Positions 32,833 through 44,876 of a stretch of 64,000 nucleotides of DNA are shown here, piece by piece; the first letter of the stretch is position 1; each line of letters begins with the position of its first letter. A model generated the notes under the pieces. That model made no database searches and was not told where the DNA came from. It saw only the letters and a program-made list of their open reading frames with translations. The DNA is from Earliella scabrosa (taxonomy: Eukaryota > Basidiomycota > Agaricomycetes > Polyporales > Polyporaceae): the NCBI GenBank assembly GCA_022605405.1, contig JABYQQ010000011.1, positions 806,001-870,000 of the forward strand, in the 5' to 3' direction. A program made the position numbers and the translations under genes.

Positions 32833-34844
32833 TCAACCCTGAACAATGGGGCTCTGCGGCGAGTCCTGTACCACACGCAACCACGCCCCGTCAGCAACTG
32901 CCAACTACCAACACCCACCGGCCAGCCGGAGAAATTTGAGACGCACCAGACTCGTCGGGCTCACAGGCGACGCCACCCCCTCAGGCTCTCCCTCCCTCTG
33001 CAACCCCAGCTCCAACTCCAGCTCCGGAACATCCACCCGCGGCGCAATCGCAAGCTGCATCTTCATGCCCGCCGCGAACGGGTCCGCCGCAAACGCGGGC
33101 ACCTCGTCCTCGTACCACTCCCAGTTCCCCTTGCTCCCTTCCTTCACGTTCTCGTCACCGGTCCGCCGCTCGCGCGTCACCTCGACGTCCCCGCGCGTGG
33201 GAGAAGAGGGCGAGTCGAGCGAGTCCGTGTCAAAGCCCGACGAGTGCGAGTGCGAGAGGGGCGCGCCGAGGTTGCCGACGACGAGCGAGCTCGTGAAGCG
33301 GATGTCGGAGAAGGCGTGCGACCCGTCGGCGGTGTGCGTGCCGTCCCCGCGCGAGCCGTTCAGGTCTGAGAAGTAGAGCCCGCGGAGGTCGAGCATGAAC
33401 CGCGAGAGGAAGATCACGGTCAGCCTGAAAACGAGCGGCGGTCAGCAAGGTGGGACAGTGTCGAACTGGGAAGGGGGACGTACACTTGGTCGAAGTAAGG
33501 CCAGACGATCCAAACAGTAGTTTGCTGCAGCGCATTGGGAGTTCAGTCCAGACGCGAGGAGAAGGGGGGTAGATCGTGACGTACTGAGCCGATCTGACCG
33601 GAAACGATCGTCAAGATCTGGATGAGGAGCAAGATACTGTAGACTGTGCGTCAGCGTGAAAGAGAGCCTTGGGTACCAGGAGACGCTTACATGAAGTATG
33701 CGGTGCCTGAACGTGAGCGATGTCAGCAAACTGGCTCGGATCTCGACGATCAGATTACTGCTATTGAGACTTACCGTCGCGCAGAAGGAGCGTGGCGAGC
33801 GGAGTGCGGATGCCACACTGTGACGAATCCTTGTGGATGCCGTATGTCTTGATCCAAGTGAGCACGATGAGAATAGCGTCAGACGCCATGGTGGCGGCCT
33901 TCGAAGCAGTAGAGACTGAATAGGACCAATACGATCAGTCCATCGTCCATGAGCTACAGAATGTGCGGATAGGATGAGGGTCTTACATCTGCGAGTGAAT
34001 GTCAGACGCCCGCTCGGGAAGAACAAGATACGACGTGGTGCTTACTGTGCGAGAACCTGGTCGGGAATGGTCATATAATAGACGCATCCGAATGGAGGTC
34101 CGGCCTGACCGGGAACATAATTCGCCGCCTCAATCTGAAGGCGCAGTGAACACGGCGACGGAGGATAGAAGAGAGTGAGCTCACGGAGTATAGGATAGGT
34201 CTGACGAGGGTTAACGGCACGATCAGGAGGAGTGGCTTCAAGTCTCTGCCCCAGACACCGTATACACGGAGGGTCGTGAACGCTGCATCCAACCAGAGTG
34301 AGACATCCATGTGGCGAGCGCTGGAGTGGAGTGCAATATAGACTTACCTGCGAATGCCAGATAGTTCAAGATCACGAGGACGTCGTCGGTGTGTGTGATC
34401 CCTCCGCATGTCTTCCCGAACGACAGTGAGATCTAATTGAATAGCAGGGAGGGGTCGGGACTATACCTGATCGCTCGACTTCCAAATCAATACCTCGAGG
34501 ATGAAGAACACCCTCTCGATGAGCGCAATATAGCGCGTGAATAGATAGACAAGGGTAGCGCCCGAGAAACGACGGCGCCATATACGCCGGACTTCGGTCG
34601 TGAACGTGAGTCCAAAGTCGAACCATAGTAATGCTATGAGCAAGGGAGGATCTTGTTAGAATGGCGAGAGAGTAGGGAGTTGTGGTATGAAGATGGTCAC
34701 CTGTGGTCGCGATGGCACAATAGTTCTCGATGACCCTGCGGATACACATTCCTGTCAGCGACGGGAAGGGCTGGACTGAGACGCGTCTACTCACAGTCTA
34801 TGGTACCCGTCGATGAGCTCCTGCTCTTTGAAGTCGGTGGACAT
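32833..34844 (-). CDS. DUF6533 integral membrane protein, copy 2
   Basis: Thirteen exons (minus) are 34844-34795, 34735-34701, 34633-34467, 34432-34348, 34282-34185, 34134-34046, 33988-33987, 33915-33775, 33706-33691, 33636-33585, 33524-33484, 33424-32947 and 32865-32833, giving 428 aa. It opens MSTDFKEQELIDGYHRL. The DUF6533 core (LLWFDFGLTFTTEVRRIW), RPILYS, the helix before TWIKTYGIHK, the LLLRDGTAYF motif and WPYFDQV follow in order, then a long Asp/Gly/Ser/Glu-rich tail. All introns match copy 1 in position and phase, including the 2-nt and 16-nt exons. Unlike copy 1, every splice site here is intact. Role unknown; a membrane sensor or transporter is only a guess. Confidence 0.88.
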
Positions 34845-36484
34845 TCCGGAAGTCGAGGGGCTTGCTCGGCCTGAAGGAGGCAGGGTCTGGGGAAGGTCGA
34901 GTGCGAGATGCTCGGCCTTTATGTGGCAAGAGTGAGCTCTGGAGCGGAAGAATTCGAGAAGTGAGGCGCACGCAGTCAATGTCATCCCCGATTGAAGATT
35001 CTTACCACGAATGATTCATGTATATGGAACAGCTTGACTGAAATATTCGCATGCCAACCACGTATGTGGCGGAGGCTCTATCCAGTAATAGACCTTCCTT
35101 CCGCAGGGGAACCATCAACGAGTAGGTTTGCATCACGGCGCCGGCACTGGATGTGCAAGGAGACCCGCAACTTAACACTTACTGGGGACAGTTGATGAGA
35201 AAGAACATCAACATTGTGGGATACTCGGGCAGGTACGAACGTGGCCCACAGTTACATGACGCATGGTAGGGACGACGTGTCCCCGCACTGAATTTCGGCT
35301 GCGATATCACGAACCACAACCGGGCATGAGACACCGGGGCTCGTAGGTTCTGCAGAGAGTCTGCCATAGGTCCCAAGAGCATCAGCATCTGCCATATAAC
35401 GCGGTTCTCAGATGCATTCTAAACCCGATCGCGAATTGCGAGCGACTCCGAATCTCAAATCGTCCGGAGGGTGCAAGGCCCGGAGCGTCGCAGCCACTAG
35501 TGGGATCCCACACACTCGTGCCGCACGCCTTCTCCGACCTGTGCTGTGGGCACGTCAACCTCAGTAACCGTGAGAGGGCGACCGGAGATCCCGAAACAAG
35601 CTCCACTTGCGCCCGCTTGATGGACTGGCCCCAACCACGACTCAGAAGTGAACATGCGGAAGAAACCTTGTCTTGTCCTTGGTCCGCATGAATTGCGCCG
35701 GACGCTGAGCGCAAGCTCAAAGGCAATGGATAGTGCAGGGATGGGGGTCGGCACCGGAGACTCGACAGAAAAGAGCATCGTTACCGCGTCACGATTGAGT
35801 TCAAAACGTACCTGGACCCTATGCCTGCCCAACTTCGAAGTTCTCTCTATAACCGTGATCCTTTACGTGTTATCGAGCTTCGGATGATATTGGCCATTTG
35901 CACCACGAGGTCAGCGCGCCCTGGTGGAGATTCGACGTCTCGATGATGATGGATCGCGCTGCAGTGTCACGCAACAGAAGTGACGGGCGCAAAAGAAGAA
36001 CTGCATAGATGCGAGTTTCGTTCACGAGACTGTTTCGAAAGATGTAGCAGCAGCGAGAGAAGGGTAAGTGGGGCTAAGGAGATGGTGATGGAGAAGAGCA
36101 AACGCCTCCCAGATCGGGCGTCTAAATTGCCAGAGTCGCGTCATGATGTCACATATGTATGCAGTCCTGCGTACTACTTGCTTGGAGGTAGTGAATCTCG
36201 TCGGTATCTCAAGCGCAAGTTTGCTAGATGATCCGCTTCAGAATATCTCGAAGAGTCAACACACCGCCTTGTTTTCGCCGCACAAGTGACAACAGTCCAT
36301 GTATGAGACTGGAATTCGAGTCGTAACTGGGCGGAGGTTCATCAGGATAGATGACTGGTGTCGTTAGAGCTTTGTATAGCATACTCTCACCCCGGAGCAA
36401 GCCTGCCAAAGCACTCAATCCATTGAGCCCCCAGATCCACCACAAGACAATAAATGAACAGGACGGAATAAAGCAAAACACGGT
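34845..36484. other. Long intergenic region
   Basis: No gene is supported. Bases about 35390-35830 are weakly related to the region upstream of DUF6533 copy 1. Confidence 0.3.
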
Positions 36485-37160
36485 CTACAGCACAAAGACG
36501 GACATCGCGACCCCGACTACGGCCATGAGTGCGGCGGACGAAAGCGCGACGGCGGTCGCGGAGTTTTGAGAGAGGGTGATCGGAGTGATGTCGAATCCCG
36601 CAGCCCTACAGGCGTCCGTGTATCCTACACACGCAAAGCAACGCCGGAAGGTGCGTGTCAGCCCTCGCTGCGACGATTGGGAAAGAAAGGAGAGATAGTT
36701 ACGCACCATTAAGTTCGGCCTGAGCGACGTCGAACGTCGTCTGGTTGGCACCTTCGAGGGTGAGATAGCACTGGAAGCAGTTGACGATTCCACTGTGAAT
36801 ATCCTCCGTGCATGCGCATGTGATATCCGTGCAGCCCTGTTGGGTCAGAGCGTGGCGTTGGTTAGCGCGAGGATACTTATGTCGACCATCGCGAGACTCA
36901 CGGAGTAGGTGCTCAAAGCCCCACAGTCAGACCGACACTGCAATCCGCCCAGTTAGCGTGTGAGCTTCAGGAATGGGGATGCGAGTGGGCGTACCTGCTC
37001 TGGGATGCTCTGCCCGTTGATCTCGCCGTTGTCTTGTCTGACAAGAAGACCCTCGCCGGCAACTAGAGAACGGACATCACTATAATACAACGCTGATGAC
37101 TACAGAGATCTCACCTTGGCCAGCGAGGACCGTCAGGAATGCAAACGATAGGGCGTACAT
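36485..37160 (-). CDS. C5: CFEM-like eight-cysteine GPI-type protein
   Basis: Exons (minus) are 37160-37115, 37062-36995, 36937-36902, 36836-36707 and 36624-36485, giving 139 aa, the shortest member. The signal peptide is MYALSFAFLTVLAGQ. The linker is short (VAGEGLLVRQDNGEING). Spacing is x3, x8, x4, x1, x10, x2, x25. The core C-TDIT-C-A-C-TEDIH keeps both the Thr-Asp and the histidine. After cysteine 8 comes DITPITLSQN and the tail (AALMAVVGVAMSVFVL). CTTATA lies at 37238-37243, about 80 bp upstream. Confidence 0.87.
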
Positions 37161-38353
37161 GTCAGAGAACGTCAAGCGACCGACGGCGAGCACGGGTCAA
37201 TGGGGAAGTTGACGCTCTCGACATGGCGCGGCCGCCTCTTATACACCCACGGCGGTACGCGCATGTAGCAAGACGTAGGGCTTGGCGAAGGACTCCTATA
37301 CAAAGCTCGGATTCGCGTTGCCAATAAGTATGAGCGCACCGCTCACGGTAAGTACCGCGTCCATCGGTGAGTCACGACTGGCTGATCCCTCGGTCCCGAC
37401 CACTTACGGCATTCCGATGGTCCAGATCAAGGTTGACATGAGCAAGATTCTGGGGGGGGGGGGGGGGCTGAGCACGGACCGCCGCGTCAGAGGTTTCAGG
37501 ACCCGCGAGGTGAAGCCCGCAGTTAAAGTCGATGGATGCGTTTGGGCCGCGACGGTACGGCGTGATGCTGTCGTGGTGGAGGGAGAGCCTGCGGATTGTC
37601 GGGATTGTCAATAAGTCGACATCGTATAGAATCGCAAGCGCTAAACCGCACCAGGAAGAGGCACGATCGTCCGACTCGGACGGGGTACGGACACGTTACC
37701 CGTAGAACGCCGTACGTGGTCTGGTCGCGTAGAGCATCGAGAGAGTAATGATTTAGTTGGGTGACACGTGGACATGCAGTTTCTGCATCTGGACTTCGTC
37801 AGTGAAGGATGACCACGGAGCCGAACGACTGCTCAACTCACAGCCTCGTGTTGTTACTGACGTAGCAGCGCGGAAGTTGATGTTCGACTTTGGTCCAGAC
37901 ACGCGACATTCCCATGAACGGTCTATCGGGGGCCCGTCAATTGCAGTGCCGCCGTGTCGCGCTTACAGCAGAAGACCTGTAGCACGGATGTGAGCAACTC
38001 CGATCGCAGCTGTGAGAGTGACCGAACGAGAACGCAAGGTACTCTCATCGTTCTGCGAGAGCTGGGGACGGAATAGGACGGAATAACTATCAATGTCCGC
38101 ATCGATCTATTACCCGAGATGCAGGTACGAGTTAGCTCGAGTGATAGCCCAGCATAAGCCTACTATGGATGGAGAACTCACCGATTAGCCACGATTCGCC
38201 ACGAACGTCGTCTTGTTCGCGCCGCCTAGCAGGAGTGCGAACATGAGCCCAGTGAAGCCATGCACACCTGCATTCCTAGCAACTAGTCGAATATGTCATA
38301 TTCAGGAAGATAGCACCTCCAACGCTCATGGCTACAAGCCTCGTGAATCACAG
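37161..38353. other. Intergenic region with a 16-base G run
   Basis: No gene is supported. An uninterrupted run of 16 G lies at 37452-37467. The C5 TATA candidate is at 37238-37243. Confidence 0.35.
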
Positions 38354-39161
38354 TCACAGAGCAAAGGCGGCCATCGCAAAGCCGAACGCGCCCGCAAGTG
38401 CGCCCATCGACAGCGCGGAGGATACCGCCCCATTCCCACCGTCATCCTCCTGCTGGGTGTTAGTACTGTTGTTGCCGCCGCTCTGTGTGTTGGGTGTGTC
38501 TCCGGACTCAGATTCCTTCGCCGGCTTGAGTTCGAGCTTGATAGGAGCAAACTCCTTACCGCCCGCCTTGCAAACGCTGTCGAACGCTGTGGATGGCGGG
38601 AGGACACGATGGCGTCTTTAAGCATGGAGAAACGATGCGGGGTCAATGGTCGACGTACCATCTACCCGCGACTGAGCGTCCTTCAGAGTCGACTCGTCGG
38701 CGCCTGGGAGGGTGAGGAAGCACTGGAGGCAGTCTCCAATGCCCTGATGGAACGCCTCGGTGCAAGAGCAGTCGAAGTCGTTGTTGCATTTCTGATTGAG
38801 AGGCGGATCGCAAGTATCGCGTCAGCGCGCAGTAGCAGACAATTTGCGAGGGCTGTATGTGACTCACATCAAGGTCGCCTAGAGCGGTGCACCGTGTTTG
38901 ACACTGGTCACATTGTCCAGTCAATGCTGAGAAGCACGGGAAGCGATCGTTACAGAGCACCCACCACCCTAGGAATCTCATTTGAATTGATGTCAGCTTG
39001 CCTGGGGAGGAGGGAATGACCGCTGAAGGTCGGAGTAATAGCAGCGACTACAGAAACATATGAGCAACACGGCGAGATACCATCCTCATTCTGCGTGATG
39101 CCTACTCACCTTGGCCTGCGAGAAAAAAAAGAGAAGTGACCGGCACGATGAAGTACTGCAT
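38354..39161 (-). CDS. C6: CFEM-like eight-cysteine GPI-type protein with Thr/Gln/Asn spacer
   Basis: Exons (minus) are 39161-39110, 39047-38965, 38903-38868, 38791-38659 and 38586-38354, giving 178 aa. The signal peptide is MQYFIVPVTSLFFLAGQ. The linker includes SLLPRQADINSNEIPR. Spacing is x3, x8, x5, x1, x10, x2, x25; the C3-C4 segment is NNDFD. Phe replaces the usual Tyr before cysteine 8. The tail has a 30-residue Thr/Gln/Asn/Asp-rich spacer before the GPI signal. The exon 2 donor may be at 38964 (GTGGGT) or three bases earlier; both keep the frame. Confidence 0.82.
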
Positions 39162-40154
39162 AGGTAGTGACGTGAAGTGGTGTAGTGTGAATGACAGAAA
39201 GAGTGGCGAAGACGAGTTGTGGGATCGTCATGGATGCGAAGGGCAGGTTATTATGAGGGCGCAAGGTCTGGAACGCCCACTGTGGAGTTTCCTTTGCTGA
39301 TTGGCAATTTCGTGCTTCATCGGTGTGTAGTGCCCGCAGCGAGGAAGTGAGACCTTCGTATGCAGGAAACCTGACGCAGGGCGTGATCCTATGAATTGAA
39401 TGTCAGCGTAGCCGTACGCCGCCGGCGCTGTTGGTTGATGCCTTGAATAGGTGCTCACAGCCTGAGCGGTGAGGCAACTCCATCTTGGAGGCCATCGGGA
39501 CTGTGTTCTGGTAACAAGCCCATACATGCAGGCGACACATCTCGCAAGTCCGGCCGCCCTGGAGCACAGCAATTGGGAACACTACCTTGACCGTCGTGCG
39601 CCCATAAAATTTGAAACCCGAAGGCAAAGTAAATGCATAGTTTTGCGGCACGCACTCACCTCATTGACAAGGGCGCTGTGTCCCACTATAGTTGCAGGAC
39701 GGTAAGTACAGCATTCAACGCCCAACAAATCAGTCAAGCTGTTTTCGATGCCAGTGATCATAACTGTGTCGCGGACAGGTTGTTCGCACCTCGTGGCCCA
39801 TGGCTGACTTGCATTGTTCATGCTCAATGGATGGCTTCGTCTGGGTCGGATGCTGTGAGGAGTGCACAGCGAGCTCGTGCGGACCGGGATAAGTAGTACT
39901 ACGCGGCGAAGGTCAGGCTACATTGTTAGTGCTGGCAGTAGTCCGGACCGGTGTCATTCGGCAATCCCCGCCGCGAATCCACAGATTCCCACGGCTCATT
40001 TTCCTCCACCACTCCTCGTCGCATACATCATCTGACTTGCTGTGACACTAGTTACTCTGTCCGGACTCCCCAGAGTGGCGAAGTCTGTAAGTATCTACGA
40101 TGCTATTGCCCCGAGTACTCCGTTTTCTTACTCTCTATCTCTAGTAGGCTGAGC
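39162..40154. other. Intergenic region between divergent genes
   Basis: Separates C6 (minus) from the F-box gene (plus). Nothing else was recognised. Confidence 0.3.
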
Positions 40155-41735
40155 ATGGGAAGTGCATCTTTGACAAGAGACACCGAAGCCTCCGGTTGGG
40201 CGCAGGATGACTTCGCTTCAGGTTGGGATGGCACAATCAACAACCTACCGACCGAGATATTGACCACTATCTTCAAACAACTCGTTTCCGGGGCGACGAT
40301 CGATTACGTGTGGCCGTACGATCGAATTAACGAAGAAAGCTCGTAGCTTTGCGTTCCACTTACCTCTGTATGTCGACGATGGCGGCAGATAGCCTGCGAA
40401 TATCCAGACCTTTGGCGTAGTCTCAAAATCGAAGATCTGAGATTAATCGATTGGCTCAAGCTTGCTTTGGTTCGTTCACGCGACTCCACCATTGACGTGC
40501 AGATATACGAGCTCACGCTGGTGGACGCGGCGGTACTTACCGCTCCTCATCCCCCACCTTCATCGCATTCGCAGACTCAACATCGTATTGCCTCTGCAGG
40601 TCACCTCGCCCGCGCTGAAGCTTTTAGCCAACCGGATGCCCTGTCTGGAGCATCTGGAGGTTATCGCCGACAGTGGTCCCCACAGGCATGATGCATCTAC
40701 CCTCACCTCAGCATCACACCAGACCAGTTCCCTCGTCTCACTTCGTTCACCTCTGAGGAGGTACTCTTTTCGTGGGCCCCCTCCCCGTTCTCGTCCCTGC
40801 GTAAACTGCACCTCTACAAAACCTGGAAGCATCCACATACCCTCTCCGTCAGTAATGTCGTCGACCTCCTCGCGCAATGCAGGGAGCTCGAGACAGTGAT
40901 GCTCAACCGTTCTCTCCCTTCCCTGGGAGAATGGTCGATTCGACCGCATGCGGACAGAGTCATCCCTCTCCCCAAGCTTCGCAGCATAAAAACCTGCGAG
41001 GCCGCGTCACAGATCTTTACCCTTCTTTCCCACCTCCACCTTCCATCCTGCCGTGTGCGCCTGACCGTTGTCAATCACAGCGTCCCCGACGTGCCCCTCC
41101 CCCGCAGAGCTTTGAATATGCTCCCGCAAGACCCTTGGTGCCTCCCGATACGCGCTCGCGCTGTCTCTGCCGCGGTTAATGCGGGCGGTCTCCTCACCGT
41201 CACTGGTCTCGACAGCACAGAAACCCTAGCATTCCTGCCTTCCCAATACCCCATGGTCGTCCTAGAGGATTTCACAAGGATGTTCTCCGGTGCCCCGCTT
41301 GAAAAGTTGTCGTTCCTCTACGAACAGCTCGCTGCGCTCCCCAAGGATTGGCGCGAAACGTTTCGAGTATTCCCACGGATCCGAGAGCTGGCATGGGGCG
41401 GCGCTGGTATTTCTGACGTACTACTGCCGGCGCTGTCCACCCTGACCCCGCGCTCAAGCTCGAACGACTCGGAGCCGGAGCCGGAGATTGTACTGCCCAA
41501 CCTACGTTCTCTGGCTCTTCGCAACGTGGTATATGGGCCTGAAGTCCTCGCTCAAGTGCAGTCGTGCCTTGATGCGCGGGCGCGTGCTGGTGCGCCCAAG
41601 TTGGAGATGCTTTGGATCGAGATCTACCAGATGCCGAGGATTCGGATGAAGAACACGGTCGCGTCCAGGACACTCGAGAGGAGCATAGCAGCCCTTCGGG
41701 AACGCACTGACTCCCTCATATTCATTTCAATGTAA
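40155..41735 (+). CDS. F-box protein with a disturbed reading frame
   Basis: Exon 1 is 40155-40307 and exon 2 runs 40347-41735, with a short 39-nt intron. The N-terminus has an F-box: LPTEILTTIFKQLVSG, then VCRRWRQIACEYPDLW after the intron. The C-terminal part has leucine-rich-type segments typical of substrate receptors in SCF ubiquitin ligases. In exon 2 the good coding frame shifts near 40540 and shifts back near 40692; the original frame meets a stop at 40689-40691. The shifted stretch (PHLHRIRRLNIVLPLQ...) looks truly coding. Either two compensating indels made a pseudogene or strain allele, or the sequence has errors. A phase-0 intron removing 40540 to about 40720 is also possible. It is one of few plus-strand genes here. 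Confidence 0.6.
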
Positions 41736-42121
41736 CTGAAACCTGGTATCTGAGGTATCAGAATCGTCCACGGTGGCTGACTTCGTGACCTGCCAGCAGC
41801 ACGATGTAAGTGATTGGTGGTATTGTAGTTGGTAGCTCTGCATGGGATCGCAACAACCCTGACATCATATGTCTGGGTAGAATCAAGCGCACGCTGTCGC
41901 ATGCGATTCACTATCCTGTTCACCATTATATGTACCCTCATCTCTACTCGCAGGAGATTGCGTGTCCAGCGCTCCGATCCATGTCCGGCGACTGTCTCCG
42001 GGGGTTGTTGTGGCCAGTTGCAACCGGTGAGCGTTCCGAGTACCTCCCTTGTTGATCAGTGGGAGTCCGAGCACTCGTATCAGAAATTGGAGCGTGTTAC
42101 CAAAGGAATGACTATAACAGA
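41736..42121. other. Convergent 3' intergenic region
   Basis: Lies between the end of the F-box gene and the end of C7. No gene is supported. Confidence 0.3.
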
Positions 42122-42830
42122 CTAGGATATGATTACCACCATCAATACGCCGACGGCCGCAATGACTCCAGGCCGCGATACCGCGATGGATGCCGCACTC
42201 GATGCACCAGGAGGCACCTCGAGGGCGATGGCAGCGAACTCCTTGCCTGCGTGCTTGCACGCTCTCTCAAACACTGTGGCGCCAACACGAGTTATAGTGA
42301 GTCAGCCCAGCTGTGGATGGCAGGTCAGGAGGACGCACTTTGTAGTGACCCCTGGAAGTCCTGTCGCTGACCCTCTAGATCCTCAGCACCGTCGACCTTG
42401 AGCGCGCACTGGAAGCAGGCACCGAGTTCATCGTGGATGTCCTCGGTGCATGCGCAGTCGGTCTTCTTCTCGCATTTCTAGTGTATGATACGCCAATATC
42501 AGCGAGGACGAGGTCCGTTCAGACCTGTGCACAGCAGTACCTTGTACGTCTCCAAGACCCCGCATTGAGCTACGCACTGTGGTCACAAATGTACCGTCTG
42601 CTTATGATTCTGAATGTGATGAGACGTATCTGGGACGTTACATACCTCCTCCGGGACGATCCTGTCTTCTCTAGGTCGGATGTGAACACCGTCAGGGGAG
42701 AAGCGACTAGAAGGAGTGTGGGCAGCCACTGCAGCGGATTCGCAATCACATGGCAACGCAGCTGTCAGAAGATATTCTACGCACCCTGGCCGGCAAGTAA
42801 CGTAAGAAGGGACAATGACAGAGCTAACAT
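42122..42830 (-). CDS. C7: CFEM-like eight-cysteine GPI-type protein
   Basis: Exons (minus) are 42830-42785, 42728-42646, 42576-42541, 42477-42339 and 42273-42122, giving 151 aa. The signal peptide is MLALSLSLLTLLAGQ. The linker is VAAHTPSSRFSPDG..., with VPEE before cysteine 1. Spacing is x3, x8, x5, x1, x10, x2, x27, two residues more than most in the last interval, a trait shared only with C8. The C3-C4 segment is EKKTD. The region after cysteine 8 ends in a hydrophobic tail (VIAAVGVLMVVIIS). TTTATAT lies at 42904-42910, about 75 bp upstream. Confidence 0.85.
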
Positions 42831-43459
42831 GACAACATAGAGCAAACGGGATGACCGTGAAAACGGAAGGATTGGAATGGAATCTCCGAGGGACGAGTCG
42901 GTCTTTATATCCTTGGCATTACAAGCGCTTGCTGACAAGCACATTAAAGACGCTTTGAATGTTCAATTGAGCTCACGGAGAGCCAAGGGTTACAGCATCC
43001 ATCGTGTGTACGATGCCAATCGAAGCCGCAGTTGACCGTGACTGCGGTTGCCCGTACCCCATTTGTCCCATACTATCGCTTCCGAAGGGTCTTCAAATTA
43101 CGTTCCCGTATCACGGGTTCTACAAAGGCCGGGGAGTGCCTCTTGTTCAGTAACATCGCAAATATCTATGTTGTAGCCCAAACGTACTTTACTGGGTGCG
43201 CTTACTAGTACTTACGGTGATACCATAGACGGTCTTTGAGACGCCGAGTTCCCGCGCTGCTGCACAGCGTGACGAGCCACGATGTTACACAAGCTGAGCT
43301 CAGCAGGCGTTCTTTTCTCGCTCGAGCTCTATTGCATCGCCTCACGGTTGGGAGCAGGGGTTATGGGACCTGCTGCGGCGCGCTTCTCAAACCGAATCGT
43401 GCGCGGTGTGACATGACCGTCGTGGCGTTTCGCGATGTGCTATGCTCGATCAGCTGGCT
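42831..43459. other. Intergenic region
   Basis: Contains the C7 promoter (TTTATAT at 42904-42910). No gene is supported. Confidence 0.3.
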
Positions 43460-43770
43460 CCAGGGACGATCTCGACATGGGTGAAGTTCGTTCCTGGGTC
43501 TCTGCAGACCTGCTTCAACTTGTAAGTATGCTGGGAGTATGTAGACGCATTGCAAGCAGGAGGGTGTATGATGGGGAATGCTAAGCGCGAACGCACCATC
43601 AAGCTTAGCTTGCCGCTGTTCCCGAGACTGCCCTTCTCTCTCACCATCCCTCCCATTCAAGTCCAGGCCTGAGATTCGAAAGCCGACACCTCGAGCTGGG
43701 TAGTCTGCGTACACACGTGCACCTCGCAGGAATCGTTGGTGCAGGAGATCATTTTACCCCCGGGGCCCCA
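43460..43770 (-). pseudogene. Truncated C-family remnant between C7 and C8
   Basis: On the minus strand, about 43690-43590 reads a C7-like linker (DGEREGQSREQRQAKLDG) followed by a GTGCGT donor, as in exon 4 of C7 and C8. About 43515-43460 reads VCRDPGTNFTHVEI...PGAS then stop, like the start of exon 5 but without any GPI tail. The cysteine 3-7 core is mostly lost and no acceptor keeps the phase. A decayed duplicate of C7 or C8. Confidence 0.45.
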
Positions 43771-43833
43771 GCCTCTTGAGCTTGCATTGCATACGTACAG
43801 CCACCTAGCGGCGTGTAAAGGCCGCAGATCGAA

Positions 43834-44518
43834 CTACAAAGCCAAGGCTGCAACAACGGCCCCGACCACACCAGCTACCGCACCAGACGAGCGTGCGACG
43901 GTAGCCGCACCGTCGGGCTGTGGGACGGGCTGGAGCTCGATCGCGGTGAAGTCCGTGCCAGCGGCCCTGCAGGCGCGCTCGTATGCTAAACGAAGCAGAA
44001 TTCGTTCAGCCGGCTCAGAGTGGGAGGTATCTCAGATCAGAATCACGAAGACGCACCGTCCATCGTCTCCTGCTGCTTGCTCCTCTCCGCTGCGCGATTC
44101 GTGTCATCCGTGGAATTGATCGCGCACTGGAGGCACCCGCCGAGGTCGGTGTGGATGGCAGCTGTGCACGCGCACCCGGTGTCCTTGCCGCATTTCTAGT
44201 GGGATGTATGAGAATTGCGGTAGTGGTGTCAGGTGGGGCCCGAGGAGAATGACCTACATTGTAGGTTTCGATGACACCGCAGCTCGTCACGCACTGTCGT
44301 TCGTGTCTCGTTAGCGCGTCTGACAAAAATAGACGTTGTGATATGACGCACGCTCTCTGGGACGGTGTTGCCGATCGCGCCGTCCTGCCGAGGCAGAAGC
44401 TCACCAGTGAGCATTGCGGTCGCTGTGAAGTATGAGCGTCCCAGCACGAGCTTTAAAAGGCAGGTTACTCACCGTGGCCAGCAATAAAGGCAACGAAGAC
44501 GAGCGAAAGGGCGTACAT
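43834..44518 (-). CDS. C8: CFEM-like eight-cysteine GPI-type protein
   Basis: Exons (minus) are 44518-44473, 44422-44352, 44293-44258, 44195-44057 and 43985-43834, giving 147 aa. The signal peptide is MYALSLVFVAFIAGH. The linker ATAMLTGELLPRQDGAIG has the dibasic PRQD also seen in C1, C4 and C6. Spacing is x3, x8, x5, x1, x10, x2, x27, closest to C7. The C3-C4 segment is GKDTG. The histidine is kept (TAAIH). The tail is GAVAGVVGAVVAALAL. TTTATAT lies at 44614-44620, about 100 bp upstream. Confidence 0.86.
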
Positions 44519-44876
44519 GACAACGGACAGCGTTGAAGCACGAGGATTAGTGATAAGGCTACGTGTAACGAGGAGGTGAGTGATATGAGTGGCGATCACA
44601 CTTCATGGGGGCCTTTATATTCAATGGCGAATTTGCAATGCTGCCGCTGGAGGAGGTCTGAACGATCGGCACCAGCGATGCACGCTGGCCGATGGGAGAC
44701 ATTCAGTCGCCATGCATCATGAATACGATCGTAAACAGACTAAACACTCACTGACACTTGTGTAGGAACAGGTCTCAGGAGACGTCGTAGGAAAGTGACC
44801 CTGCGCAGGGGGCGGTCGTGTGTACTCAGTACGCATCCGATGTCGGCTATGGTATCATTGAAGTTGGTATGATCCA

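Noticed and set aside
39228..39827. Short minus-strand frames with some cysteines
   Set aside because: Spacing does not fit the C family and no splice chain could be built.
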